From: CAWECB01 sp963807465
Lineage (GTDB): Bacteria; Patescibacteriota; Minisyncoccia; Minisyncoccales; Minisyncoccaceae
DNA: 64,000 bases
Assembly (NCBI GenBank): GCA_963807465.1
Contig: CAWECB010000002.1
Location: forward strand, 62,001-126,000
Direction of reading: 5' to 3'
Positions 40,690 to 48,533 of the stretch are shown here, one piece after another; within the stretch, counting starts at the first letter, position 1, and every line of letters starts with the position of its first letter. The notes below the pieces were generated by a model, which was not told the origin of the DNA, did not search any database, and saw nothing but the letters and a program-made list of their open reading frames with translations. The position numbers and the translations under genes are program-made.

Positions 40690-41067
40690 ATGAATATGGA
40701 AAAATTCAAAGAACTAGTAAATAAAGGAATTGACGACATCCCTCAAAAATTCTTAGACAAACTTAATAATGTCGGAATTGTTGTTGAAGACGATCCGACG
40801 CCCGAACAATTAAAAAGACTAAAAATTAGGAAAAATTATCTCCTTTTCGGTTTGTATGAGGGAATCCCCAGAACAAAAAGATGGGGATACGGCCAAGTCT
40901 TGCCTGATAAAATTACTATCTTCAAAAATCCGATTGAAAAATCTACTCAGTCGGAAAAGGAGACAATAAAAACAATTAAAGAAACTGTTTGGCATGAAAT
41001 TGCCCATCATTTTGGAATGGATGAAAAAGAGGTAAGGAGGGCAGAATCGAAAAGAAAAAAGAAATAA
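40690..41067 (+). CDS. Zincin-like metallopeptidase (PF06262 type)
   Basis: The 125-residue protein has the zinc-site motif HEIAHHFGMDE near residue 105 (HExxHxxGxxD) and the family core VVEDDPTPEQ, LFGLYEG and ITIFKNPIE. These minimal zincins are small soluble proteins of unknown substrate. A second in-frame ATG two codons on (40696) is an alternative start. Confidence 0.85.
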   Translation: MNMEKFKELVNKGIDDIPQKFLDKLNNVGIVVEDDPTPEQLKRLKIRKNYLLFGLYEGIPRTKRWGYGQVLPDKITIFKNPIEKSTQSEKETIKTIKETVWHEIAHHFGMDEKEVRRAESKRKKK

Positions 41068-41132
41068 AGCAATTAGATCTTGAAATTATGAGAAACGATC
41101 CAACCAATGAGCGAGAATATTATGACTAAAAT

Positions 41133-41156
41133 AAAAAAGCCGGGAACACCCCCGGC
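41133..41156 (-). terminator. Intrinsic terminator of rpmA
   Basis: On the minus strand GCCGGG and CCCGGC pair around a 6-nt loop and are followed by six T residues. Confidence 0.85.
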
Positions 41157-41169
41157 CTTGATCTCAATT

Positions 41170-41448
41170 TTACTTTACGTCCACGTTTACTATCTTGGCT
41201 ATCCTCTGAGAACCGTCAAATTTCTTCTTCCTCATAGTTCCAAAAGAAACCAATCCAGCTTTTATGGCGTAAAGGGTGTTGTCTTTGCCCATCCTGACGT
41301 TCTTTCCGGCAATGAATTTACTGCCTCTCTGGCGGATGATAATAGACCCGATTTTGGTTTTCTGGCCTTCAAATAGTTTTACTCCAAGGTATTTCGGCTG
41401 AGAATCTCTTCCCAAGTGACTTGTACCCGCAGCTTTGGTTGTTGCCAT
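41170..41448 (-). CDS. rpmA: 50S ribosomal protein L27
   Basis: The 92-residue protein starts MATTKAAGTSHLGRDSQPKYLGVK and holds IIIRQRGSKFIAGKNVRMGKDNTLYA, the L27 signature. Its N-terminus reaches the peptidyl-transferase centre. The usual partner rplU (L21) is not upstream; the gene stands alone with its own terminator and a structured leader. Confidence 0.95.
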   Translation of the reverse strand: MATTKAAGTSHLGRDSQPKYLGVKLFEGQKTKIGSIIIRQRGSKFIAGKNVRMGKDNTLYAIKAGLVSFGTMRKKKFDGSQRIAKIVNVDVK

Positions 41449-41458
41449 TTTGACTCTT

Positions 41459-41496
41459 TGCCGATTTTAATCTAATATATACGTATTAAATCGGCA
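41459..41496 (-). promoter_or_regulatory. Leader hairpin immediately before rpmA
   Basis: TGCCGATTT and AAATCGGCA are perfect inverted 9-mers separated by 20 nt, ending 10 nt before the rpmA start. A second perfect repeat, TTAACAT-ACAG-ATGTTAA, is at 41504-41521. Either could control rpmA expression. Confidence 0.45.
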
Positions 41497-41530
41497 GTTA
41501 TAATTAACATACAGATGTTAACAAAAATAA

Positions 41531-41743
41531 CGGCATTTTGTCAAAGAAAATAAGGAGAAAATAGCCCTGGTCATAACCATAACATTAATCGCCCTTTTGT
41601 CCTTTTTTCTTGGATACTTATCGGCCAAAATGCAGGAGCAACCCTTGAGGATAATCGAAGAGGGGAGAGCGATCGAAAAATTAACCAATATCAAGATGAA
41701 TGAACATTCCTACTCACGTAGCAATAATTCCCGACGGAAATAG
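41531..41743 (+). CDS. Possible small membrane protein without a clear start
   Basis: The frame is open from 41531 and reads VKENKEKIALVITITLIALL and then SFFLGYLSAKMQEQPLRIIE, a plausible helix followed by a charged tail. No ATG, GTG or TTG lies before the hydrophobic segment, and the end overlaps uppS by 44 bp. It may be a gene damaged by an indel or a chance frame. Confidence 0.3.
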   Translation, partial: RHFVKENKEKIALVITITLIALLSFFLGYLSAKMQEQPLRIIEEGRAIEKLTNIKMNEHSYSRSNNSRRK

Positions 41744-42395
41744 GCGCTGGGCCAAAAAGAATGGCTTGACCACCTTTTGGGGCCACGAAAAGGGAAGTGA
41801 TGCTATGGAAACGATAATCGAAAAGGCTCTGGAAATAAAGATTCCATATCTAACTATCTGGGGCACTTCTTTGGATAATATAACCAAAAGATCAAAGACA
41901 GAAGTCAACTATCTTTTTAAGATATTCCAAAAAGAATTTGAGAAAATCGTTAAAGACGAAAAGATACACAAAAATAAGGTAAGGATAGAGGTAATAGGGA
42001 AGTGGAGGGAGTATTTTCCCGAACCGCTCCAGCAAGCGATTAAAAATGCGGTTGAGAAAACAAAGAACTACGACAGACATTTCTTAACATTTTTAATGGC
42101 CTATAACGGAACCGATGAAATGATCGATTGCATTAAAAAGATAAAGGAAAATAGGGAAGAGGTTAACGAGAAAACAGTCAAAGAAAACCTTTGGACTAGA
42201 GATCTTCCTCCGGTTGATTTGGTCATCAGAACCGGCACGGAAGACGACCCCCATAATTCGGCCGGCTTTATGATGTGGCACACGGCCTACTCCCAATTAT
42301 ATTTTACCAAGAAATACTTTCCCGAATTCAAGGGAAAACAATTTGAAGAAACAATAAAAGACTACTCGGAAAGGAAGAGAAGGAGGGGTGCTTGA
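41700..42395 (+). CDS. uppS: Isoprenyl transferase (undecaprenyl diphosphate synthase)
   Basis: The 231-residue cis-prenyltransferase makes the polyprenyl carrier for cell-wall precursors. The signature HVAIIPDGNRRWAKKNG with the catalytic aspartate is at the N-terminus. It also has GHEKGSDAMETIIEKAL, the TFLMAYNGTDEMID segment and VDLVIRTGTEDDPHNSAGFMMWHTAYSQLYF, with the last motif slightly longer than usual. Confidence 0.93.
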   Translation: MNIPTHVAIIPDGNRRWAKKNGLTTFWGHEKGSDAMETIIEKALEIKIPYLTIWGTSLDNITKRSKTEVNYLFKIFQKEFEKIVKDEKIHKNKVRIEVIGKWREYFPEPLQQAIKNAVEKTKNYDRHFLTFLMAYNGTDEMIDCIKKIKENREEVNEKTVKENLWTRDLPPVDLVIRTGTEDDPHNSAGFMMWHTAYSQLYFTKKYFPEFKGKQFEETIKDYSERKRRRGA

Positions 42396-42420
42396 CAAAA
42401 ACATACCCTGTTGTTATAAT
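42392..42420 (+). promoter_or_regulatory. Consensus promoter of the 42449 gene
   Basis: TTGACA (42392-42397) and TATAAT (42415-42420) are spaced 17 bp, a full consensus. The -35 overlaps the uppS stop codon. Confidence 0.85.
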
Positions 42421-42448
42421 TTTATCAGTAAATTTACGAGGACTGAAG

Positions 42449-42763
42449 ATGGCAGGAACCAAAATCTCCACTGGATCCCCAAACTATGGGGTAGTTGTAA
42501 GGAAGATCGAGGACATGCTTCGGAGTGGCAAGTATGAGGAGGCGATTGATATCGTCTTGAACGGAGGAAGCCGACCGGAACTCATAGACTTGCTTGTCGA
42601 GTCTGCGAAGACCCAAACCACCGCACTGGTAAAGGGAAGCGGCTCAATCAAGAAAAACGCCAGAGAAGCACTCTCAATGCTGTTTGTAATCTGCAACAGA
42701 TTTCCGCAGGTCTCAAGCGAACTGATGGACCACTTCACTGATGAAGTAGTCGGTACCGCGTAA
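42449..42763 (+). CDS. Orphan helical protein
   Basis: The 104-residue soluble protein is predicted to be mostly helical (VVVRKIEDMLRSGKYEEAIDIV, LIDLLVESAKTQTTALVKG, AREALSMLFVICNRF), reminiscent of a short helical-repeat fold. I do not recognise the family. ATG 42449 follows GAGGACTG; the TTG at 42392 is the promoter's -35 box and not a start. Confidence 0.6.
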   Translation: MAGTKISTGSPNYGVVVRKIEDMLRSGKYEEAIDIVLNGGSRPELIDLLVESAKTQTTALVKGSGSIKKNAREALSMLFVICNRFPQVSSELMDHFTDEVVGTA

Positions 42764-42771
42764 TGACCAAT

Positions 42772-42795
42772 AGGGAGATGCAAAATGCTCTCCCT
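42772..42795 (+). terminator. Hairpin after the 42449 gene
   Basis: AGGGAGA and TCTCCCT form a perfect 7-bp stem around TGCAAAATGC. Only TTAAA follows, so termination may be weak. Confidence 0.5.
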
Positions 42796-42828
42796 TAAAC
42801 CTTCTCCCGAGCTGCAAGGGAACAATAC

Positions 42829-43130
42829 TTGACAGGGTATAAACCCTGATATATCATTAAATCATAAACGTCGGACAATGTAGGTTAAGCGACGCTGTAG
42901 GGGGGCCTGAATCCCGTTTTACATATATATGGCCGTTTTACGCCTCTTTGGCATAAAAACCCCAACCCCCTAAAATGCGTTTATAGAAATGCGACGACAA
43001 AATACATCGCACAAAATTATTTCTTACTGTTCCCTGAAATATTTTTACAATAATTTTCAAAATAAATGTTTAACGGCTTCTCTTTGTTTAACGATTATAA
43101 ACGTTTCCCAATAAATACAATCCGAATCAT
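42829..43130 (+). ncRNA. Promoter and structured untranslated leader before the recombinase (possible small RNA)
   Basis: TTGACA (42829-42834) and TATCAT (42852-42857) are spaced 17 bp, so transcription should start near 42864, about 265 nt before the recombinase ATG. The stretch has no usable frame but shows hairpins: CGTCG/CGACG near 42878-42903 and a GGGGGG...TCCC pairing near 42901-42919, followed by an AT-rich part. No known RNA family was recognised. Confidence 0.4.
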
Positions 43131-44090
43131 ATGCAAAACTCCAACAAGCCCATTATAAAGCAGATTCCCGACTTCCTGGACTATTGCGAAATAGAAAAAG
43201 GGCTATCGGACAATACCCAGAAGAATTACAGCCGATACTTGAATAAGTTCATCGTCTGGCTCAAGGCCGGCAACAAGGAGGAGCTGAAGCCTCATGAATT
43301 GACTCCGGACGACATCTGGAACTACAGGCTGTTCCTGGCCAGATACAAAGACCCGGCCCAGGATAAGCCGCTCTCAAAGCTGACCCAAAACTATTACCTT
43401 ATCGCTCTAAGGGCCCTTCTGACATTTTTTGCCGCCAAAGATATCATCTCTCTGCCAGCCGATAAGATACAATTGCCCAAAGATGCGAAAAAAGAAAAGA
43501 CCGTAAAGTTCTTAACACTGGATCAGATGGAAAAACTTCTACTGGCTCCGAATACGGCCAATACGACCGGACTTCGGGACCGGGCCATCCTGGAATCCCT
43601 GTTTTCCACGGGCCTGAGGATAGCCGAATTGGTGGCTTTGAATAAGGAGCAATTTAAGAACATAAACGACAAAAAAGACCTAGAATTGGGGGTCATCGGC
43701 AAGGGTAAGCATCCCAGGACTGTTTACTTCTCGGAACGGGCCCTGGAATGGGTCAAAAAGTACCTTAAAACGCGCAATGACGACGATAAGGCCCTGTTTA
43801 TCCATTATAGGGCTAAGGATGGCTCAGAAGGCCGTTTAACGCCCCGTTCCATAGAAAGAATGGTCAAGAAGTATGTCACTCTGGCCAATATCCCGTTCTT
43901 CACGACCCCGCATACTTTGAGGCACAGCTATGCCACGGATCTCCTGGGACAAGGAGTCGATTTGAGGACCATTCAGGAGTTCCTGGGCCACAAGAATATC
44001 GCCACGACCCAGATATATACCCACGTGACGAACAAGAGGTTAAGGGACGTCCACAGCCAGTTCCACAGCGGCAAAAACATGAAAAATTGA
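43131..44090 (+). CDS. Tyrosine recombinase, XerC/XerD-like
   Basis: The 319-residue recombinase has an N-terminal SAM-like core-binding domain (KQIPDFLDYCEIEKGLSDNTQKNYSRYL) and a catalytic domain with Arg in STGLRIAELVAL, Lys in VIGKGKHPRTVYF, His-x-x-Arg in HTLRHSYATDLL and His/Tyr in FLGHKNIATTQIYTH. All catalytic residues are present. The length and lack of phage neighbours suit a chromosomal XerC/D that resolves dimers rather than a phage integrase, but both remain possible. No dif site could be assigned with confidence. Confidence 0.9.
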   Translation: MQNSNKPIIKQIPDFLDYCEIEKGLSDNTQKNYSRYLNKFIVWLKAGNKEELKPHELTPDDIWNYRLFLARYKDPAQDKPLSKLTQNYYLIALRALLTFFAAKDIISLPADKIQLPKDAKKEKTVKFLTLDQMEKLLLAPNTANTTGLRDRAILESLFSTGLRIAELVALNKEQFKNINDKKDLELGVIGKGKHPRTVYFSERALEWVKKYLKTRNDDDKALFIHYRAKDGSEGRLTPRSIERMVKKYVTLANIPFFTTPHTLRHSYATDLLGQGVDLRTIQEFLGHKNIATTQIYTHVTNKRLRDVHSQFHSGKNMKN

Positions 44091-44394
44091 TTCTCTCCTA
44101 TCCCCTTTAATTTCATTGTTTGATAAATGTCGCACAATATTAAGATGCTTGCAAATTCAAAGAGAGGTTGATATATTAAAACTGGTACATTGATACTAGG
44201 AGGACTGAGAGACACTATGAGTTGTTGTATCATTGTCGTCCTTTGAGCAGGTGATGTCCCTATTGCTCGTCGAGAAAATGTCCCACAAAAATTAAGACTG
44301 GACAACTTAAGGCGCATAACACTCGATATGGCTCAGTTACGGAGAAAGGGTTTCCCTTGAAAAAGGAATGTTCTCTTGAATCATCACAAAACAA
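44091..44394. other. Gap with no convincing gene
   Basis: The region between the recombinase and the 44395 hairpin has only short frames. The longest is a 37-codon stretch bounded by TGA codons (44248-44358), preceded by AGGAGGACTG and a 9-codon ATG frame near 44218. I see no supported feature here. Confidence 0.4.
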
Positions 44395-44420
44395 GGGGCA
44401 GCGAACTATAATGCTGCCCC
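44395..44420. terminator. Perfect GC-rich hairpin
   Basis: GGGGCAG and CTGCCCC form a perfect 7-bp stem with a 12-nt loop. On the minus strand it is followed by TTGTTTTGT, so it may stop leftward transcription from the tpiA side. Confidence 0.5.
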
Positions 44421-44427
44421 AAAACAC

Positions 44428-44455
44428 TTGCAAAAAATCGAATAATGAGTATAAT
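44428..44455 (+). promoter_or_regulatory. Promoter of the 44485 small gene
   Basis: TTGCAA (44428-44433) and TATAAT (44450-44455) are spaced 16 bp, followed by AGGAGG at 44472-44477. Confidence 0.55.
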
Positions 44456-44484
44456 GGATTTAGAACACCATAGGAGGTGATTTT

Positions 44485-44580
44485 ATTTCCAAAAAGGAAG
44501 AAAGCGAAAAAGAGTTAAGCCTTTTTGATCTCGTATTAAATTACGTAGAGCAGAACAAGATAAGGCCCTTGCGAGTATAG
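44485..44580 (+). CDS. Possible 31-residue gene with an ATT start
   Basis: A promoter and a perfect AGGAGG lead to ATT 44485, 7 nt after the SD, opening a 31-codon frame (SKKEESEKELSLFDLVLNYV...). ATT is known as a start in infC. Alternatively an indel has removed a normal start. The charged, helical peptide is not recognised. Confidence 0.35.
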   Translation: MSKKEESEKELSLFDLVLNYVEQNKIRPLRV

Positions 44581-44642
44581 CCCTGTTGAACAAAAATCAT
44601 CTTTTATTTTATGGGAGAGATATTCTCCCGAATCATTCACAT

Positions 44643-45404
44643 TCACTCCGCTTTGGCGGATTTTATCAATTTTAGGAACTCATCGGCCTTAAGCGAAGCC
44701 CCCCCAACAAGAACCCCGTCCATATTGGCCTCACTCAGATAAGAATAAACATTATTAGAGTCAACGCTGCCACCGTAGATAATCTTTAGATTGTCGGCGG
44801 CTTTTTTATTGTATTTTTGAGAAATGAATTCTTTTAAGAATGTTCTTACTTCCTTTATCTTCTCAGTATCCGCAAACTTTCCTGTTCCTATAGCCCAGAC
44901 CGGCTCATAAGCTAAGACTATCGACCCTGCTTTTTCTTCGGGAACTCCTTCCAGACATTTGGTTAGCTGTTCTTCCAAAACTTCAAACGTCCCTTCTTTT
45001 TCGCGCTCTTCGCCGTTTTCACCTATGCAAAGCACAGGAATAACCCTTGAGTTAATAACTTTCAAAACCTTCTTGTTTATCTCCTCGTTTGTTTCTTTGA
45101 ATATATTTCTCCTTTCTGAGTGTCCGAGTATGACATATTTGCATCCTATGCTTTCGATCATCCTTACGGATATCTCTCCCGTAAATGCACCCTTATCTTC
45201 TGAGAAACAGTTCTGGGCTCCGAAAGCGATCTGTCCTTCTTTAACTAATGAAGAAAGAAAAACCGAAGGAGGACAAGCCACCACTTCGGCACTATTGAGA
45301 TTGTTGTCTATTTCTTTATTAAGAGAATCGAGAAGATTTTTAGCTTCTTCCAAGCTTACGGGATTGCATTTCCAGTTGGCAATGATTAATGGCTTCATAT
45401 TCAT
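44643..45404 (-). CDS. tpiA: Triose-phosphate isomerase
   Basis: The 253-residue glycolytic enzyme interconverts dihydroxyacetone phosphate and glyceraldehyde 3-phosphate. It has the N-terminal KPLIIANWKCNP with Asn/Lys, the catalytic His in VILGHSERR, the catalytic Glu in VLAYEPVWAIGTGK and the phosphate loops IIYGGSVDSNN and GVLVGGASL. Length is normal and the frame is intact. Confidence 0.96.
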   Translation of the reverse strand: MNMKPLIIANWKCNPVSLEEAKNLLDSLNKEIDNNLNSAEVVACPPSVFLSSLVKEGQIAFGAQNCFSEDKGAFTGEISVRMIESIGCKYVILGHSERRNIFKETNEEINKKVLKVINSRVIPVLCIGENGEEREKEGTFEVLEEQLTKCLEGVPEEKAGSIVLAYEPVWAIGTGKFADTEKIKEVRTFLKEFISQKYNKKAADNLKIIYGGSVDSNNVYSYLSEANMDGVLVGGASLKADEFLKLIKSAKAE

Positions 45405-45465
45405 ATCTTAATTGTTATATAAACATATTACCATTTTTACTAATTTTCTCCAAAAATAAGTGAAA

Positions 45466-45499
45466 GGGGTCCGTTTGCTTTGATAAAGCGCGTGACCCC
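45466..45499 (-). terminator. Nested hairpin terminator of the 45526 gene
   Basis: GGGGTC and GACCCC enclose an inner GCTTT/AAAGC stem. On the minus strand it is followed by TTTCACTTATTTTT. Confidence 0.6.
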
Positions 45500-45525
45500 G
45501 TTTGTTCATACCCTTTGGGCAATAA

Positions 45526-45678
45526 TCAGTAGCTGGTATCTGGAAGAGCTCCAGATATATTATCCTTCCTGCGCTGCTGGCCTTCGTTCCAAGCCGCGAA
45601 AGAGAATCCTGACAACCTGCTGCTGTTTGAATCAATGTGCTGTGCCTTTTGTGGGGCTGCTTCTTGTGAAAACATCAT
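45526..45678 (-). CDS. Small orphan protein between map and tpiA
   Basis: This 50-residue soluble peptide (MMFSQEAAPQKAQHIDSNSS...) is polar and basic. It has AAGGTGAG before the ATG and a consensus promoter. A different frame in the same strand (45408-45635) is rejected because it has no initiation signals. The function is unknown. Confidence 0.5.
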   Translation of the reverse strand: MMFSQEAAPQKAQHIDSNSSRLSGFSFAAWNEGQQRRKDNISGALPDTSY

Positions 45679-45693
45679 TCTCACCTTGTGTAT

Positions 45694-45721
45694 ATTATAA
45701 ACTACCTAAAAATAATGTCAA
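45694..45721 (-). promoter_or_regulatory. Promoter of the 45526 gene
   Basis: On the minus strand TTGACA (45716-45721) and TATAAT (45694-45699) are spaced 16 bp. Confidence 0.75.
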
Positions 45722-45749
45722 GGTCTTGCCTGGGGACAAAATACATGGC

Positions 45750-46550
45750 TTATTCTGTAAGAATTTTCGCCCCGTCTGCGGTTACCGCAACCATCGCCTC
45801 AAAATGAGCCGATAAAGAATTATCTTCAGTAGTATAGGTCAATCCGTTCTTTGCTCTTCTGATTTTGTAGCTTCCCATAGATAGCATCGGTTCTATGCAA
45901 AACACCATTCCCTCTTTAATTTTTTCTCCCGTATGCCTGTTCCCGTAATTCAAGACATCAGGGTCTTCATGGAGATCGGCCCCAATACCATGCCCACACA
46001 AATCCCTTATAACGCTAAATCCTTGCTTTTCTGAATACCTCTGGATGGTTTCTCCCAAGTCTCCGAAAGTAATCCCCGGCCTCACCTTCTTGATCCCCCT
46101 CTTCAAGGCTTTCTTAGTAACCTTTAATAATCTCTGAACCTCTAAGTCAACATTGCCGACTGGATAAGTCATAGCCATATCGGTATGAAAGCCCTTCTTT
46201 ATATTAGGGTATTTCTTATTGTCTATCTTGCCCTTAACGAACTTTTCTAAGGGGAAAAATATCCCCAAGTCGATGGTAACGATATCGCCATCTTTCAATA
46301 TTTTTCCTTCCGGAAAACCGTGTACGATTTCTTCATTAATTGAAAAGCAAAGACAAGACGGAAAACCGTCCTGCCCCTTGAAGTTGCATCTTCCTCCTGC
46401 ATCTTTTATTAATTTCTCGGCGAGGGCCTCAATATCCAAACCCTTGGCTCCAATCTTTATTTCTCTCCCGAGAATATCCATCGTTTCTTTGAGGATCTTC
46501 CCTCCCCTTCCCATCACCTCTATCTCTTCCTTTGTCTTAATTGCTATCAT
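45750..46550 (-). CDS. map: Methionine aminopeptidase, type I
   Basis: The 266-residue metalloprotease removes the initiator methionine. The metal ligands are visible: Asp in VTIDLGIF, Asp in HTDMAMTYP, His in CGHGIGADLHEDP, Glu in FCIEPML and Glu in AHFEAMVAV. An insertion of about 20 residues (PLEKFVKGKIDNKKYPNIKK) separates the first two ligands and explains the length above the usual 250. It overlaps adk by 4 bp in the spc-operon order secY-adk-map; infA is not found after it. Confidence 0.93.
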   Translation of the reverse strand: MIAIKTKEEIEVMGRGGKILKETMDILGREIKIGAKGLDIEALAEKLIKDAGGRCNFKGQDGFPSCLCFSINEEIVHGFPEGKILKDGDIVTIDLGIFFPLEKFVKGKIDNKKYPNIKKGFHTDMAMTYPVGNVDLEVQRLLKVTKKALKRGIKKVRPGITFGDLGETIQRYSEKQGFSVIRDLCGHGIGADLHEDPDVLNYGNRHTGEKIKEGMVFCIEPMLSMGSYKIRRAKNGLTYTTEDNSLSAHFEAMVAVTADGAKILTE

Positions 46551-47215
46551 TCTCCTATCGCCCTTAAAACATCCTTAGACACTTCTTCGATCGGCCGTTC
46601 CCCATTAATAGCTATGAGCTGGCCCTTTTCTTTGTAATAGTTGATTACGGGTTCGACTTCGGTCTTGAACCATCCCAGCCTTTTTTTAGTTCCTTCGATC
46701 GTATCCTCCATCCTCTTTATAAGCTCTCCCCCGCACTTGAAGCATTTATCTTCGTCAGAAGAATCGCCCGAATAAATTACGATATTCCCACACTTAGAAC
46801 AAATCTTCCTCTTGGTAATCCTGTTAATCGCCTCTTCGTCCGAAATATCGATTAATATCATCTTGACTTTTCCGCCCCACTCGAACCATTCGAAGGTCTC
46901 GTCCAAAAGCATGGCCTCCTTTAATTTCCTCGGAGCTCCGTCCAGTATCATCCCTTTGAAATTACCTTCGTTTTTCATCTTCTCAAAAACGTCCATACAC
47001 AGCTTGAAAACCACGGGAGAAGGGATGATGCCTCCGTTATCTATTACTTGGGATATCTTCTTTCCGGTAAAATCTTCCACCCTCCTTCTTTCCCGGAGCA
47101 TGTCCCCAGTTCCAACAACGGCCAAACCTAGCTTCTCTTTTAAGAACCCTACCTGGGTTCCTTTTCCCGAACCCGATTTTCCTAATAGGCTTATAATTAA
47201 CGGCGCTTTGTTCAT
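46547..47215 (-). CDS. adk: Adenylate kinase with a zinc-type LID
   Basis: The 222-residue enzyme balances ATP, ADP and AMP. It has the P-loop GKSGSGKGTQVGFL, the AMP-binding region around GTGDMLRERR, and a LID with four cysteines (CSKCGN and CFKCGG) that should bind zinc. The usual DGFPR motif reads DGAPR here. The order secY-adk-map is conserved. A hairpin terminator separates it from secY. Confidence 0.92.
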   Translation of the reverse strand: MNKAPLIISLLGKSGSGKGTQVGFLKEKLGLAVVGTGDMLRERRRVEDFTGKKISQVIDNGGIIPSPVVFKLCMDVFEKMKNEGNFKGMILDGAPRKLKEAMLLDETFEWFEWGGKVKMILIDISDEEAINRITKRKICSKCGNIVIYSGDSSDEDKCFKCGGELIKRMEDTIEGTKKRLGWFKTEVEPVINYYKEKGQLIAINGERPIEEVSKDVLRAIGE

Positions 47216-47249
47216 ATATATAATTATAAAATAAAAAACAAAAAAATAA

Positions 47250-47271
47250 AAGACCGATAAGTATCGGTCTT
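47250..47271 (-). terminator. Intrinsic terminator between secY and adk
   Basis: AAGACCGATA and TATCGGTCTT form a long perfect stem. On the minus strand it is followed by TTATTTTTTTG, so adk-map may depend on read-through or a separate promoter. Confidence 0.75.
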
Positions 47272-47283
47272 GCCATCTTGAGA

Positions 47284-48528
47284 TTATGATTCGTATTCCG
47301 TCATTTCTAATTGAGCGTCAATCTGTTTCATCGTATCCAGGGCGACACTTACGATAATCAGCAGCGCAGTGCCTCCAATTAAGAAAGTGAACTGCTGGAC
47401 TCCGGTAACCCCTTGGACTATCGATGGCATAATGGCTATAATGCCCAAAAACGTTGCTCCGATGATGAGAATCCTTCCGAGTATTGCCTGTAAAAACTGA
47501 GCTGTAGTCTCGCCCGGCCTAATTCCAGGAACAAAGCCCCCGCTTTTCTGAAGGTTGCTTGATATGTCCTTGGGGTCGAACGTAACGGCAGTATAAAAGA
47601 AGGTAAATATGAAAATCAAGATAAAGTACAGAACTCCGTGGATCCAGGCATTGCTCAAGGCATCCCTCAGCCAGCTCAATCCGGCAAACGACGCAAGCAT
47701 ACTGGGAAGCATAAGAATCGAAATGGCGAATATAATCGGTATGACCCCAGCTGGATTAATGTTCAATGGCAAATAAGTCGAAGCTCCGCCGTACAGCTTG
47801 TTTCCTCTCACTCTCTTCGCGTAATTAACCGGTATATTCCTCCTTCCTTCGTTAATGAGCACCACTCCGGCGATTATTATGACGGATGCGATGAAGAATG
47901 CGATATATGGGATAATCTGGCTCTGATCGAAAGAAAAGAATAATTTCTGGAAATTACTGGGAATCTGGGCGACGATTCCGGCGAATATGAGAAGCGATAC
48001 ACCGTTGCCTATTCCTTTTTCAGAAACTAATTCTCCCAGCCACATCATAAGCATTGAGCCGGCAGTAATTGACATTATAGCTCCTATCATCGTCATCATA
48101 TCCAATGAAGCAATGATTCCTTGAGACTTTAGATAGATAAGCATCGCATAGGCCTGGAATATTGCCAAAGGCGCCGCGGCAATCCGGCAGTACTGGTTAA
48201 ATTTCTGCCTTCCCTGCTCCCCTTCCTCCTTGTAAAGTTTTTCTATCTGGGGAAATATCAAAGTCAGCAGCTGGAAGACGATCACGGCGGTGATATATGG
48301 TCCAAGGCCGAGCATGACAATAGATAGTTTATCCAAAGCTCCTCCGGTAAACAGGTTTAACAGTCCGAAGTACTGGTTGCTCGCAAAAAAGCCCTGCAAT
48401 TTACTAATATCGATTCCCGAAACGGGGATGTTGGCCATCAGCCTGAAAAAAGCAAAAATTCCTAAGACAAAAAATATCTTATTCCTTAAATCTTTTGTCT
48501 TAAGAATCTTTATAAGCTTATTCTCCAT
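47284..48528 (-). CDS. secY: Preprotein translocase subunit SecY
   Basis: The 414-residue channel protein of the Sec translocon has ten membrane helices. Family motifs include the start of helix 1 with RLMANIPVSGID, GLGPYITAVIVFQLL, GIGNGVSLLIFAGI, the RRNIPVNYAKR loop, LPLNINPAGVIPIIFA and GFVPGIRPGETTAQFL. The length is slightly below the bacterial average of about 430. It follows rplO by 5 bp. Confidence 0.96.
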   Translation of the reverse strand: MENKLIKILKTKDLRNKIFFVLGIFAFFRLMANIPVSGIDISKLQGFFASNQYFGLLNLFTGGALDKLSIVMLGLGPYITAVIVFQLLTLIFPQIEKLYKEEGEQGRQKFNQYCRIAAAPLAIFQAYAMLIYLKSQGIIASLDMMTMIGAIMSITAGSMLMMWLGELVSEKGIGNGVSLLIFAGIVAQIPSNFQKLFFSFDQSQIIPYIAFFIASVIIIAGVVLINEGRRNIPVNYAKRVRGNKLYGGASTYLPLNINPAGVIPIIFAISILMLPSMLASFAGLSWLRDALSNAWIHGVLYFILIFIFTFFYTAVTFDPKDISSNLQKSGGFVPGIRPGETTAQFLQAILGRILIIGATFLGIIAIMPSIVQGVTGVQQFTFLIGGTALLIIVSVALDTMKQIDAQLEMTEYES

Positions 48529-48533
48529 ATTTC

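Noticed and set aside
43060..43130. dif-like recombination site before the Xer gene
   Set aside because: TGTTTAACG and GTTTA/TAAAC elements are too short and do not form the 11-6-11 dif layout.
44218..44358. Possible TGA-recoded frame (9 codons, TGA, 37 codons, TGA)
   Set aside because: TGA clearly ends many genes in the window, for example xer, hrcA and the 45526 gene. The flanking peptide is not recognised and the frame could be chance.
45408..45635. 75-codon minus-strand frame between map and tpiA
   Set aside because: It has no SD. The overlapping 45526-45678 frame has a promoter, an SD and a terminator.
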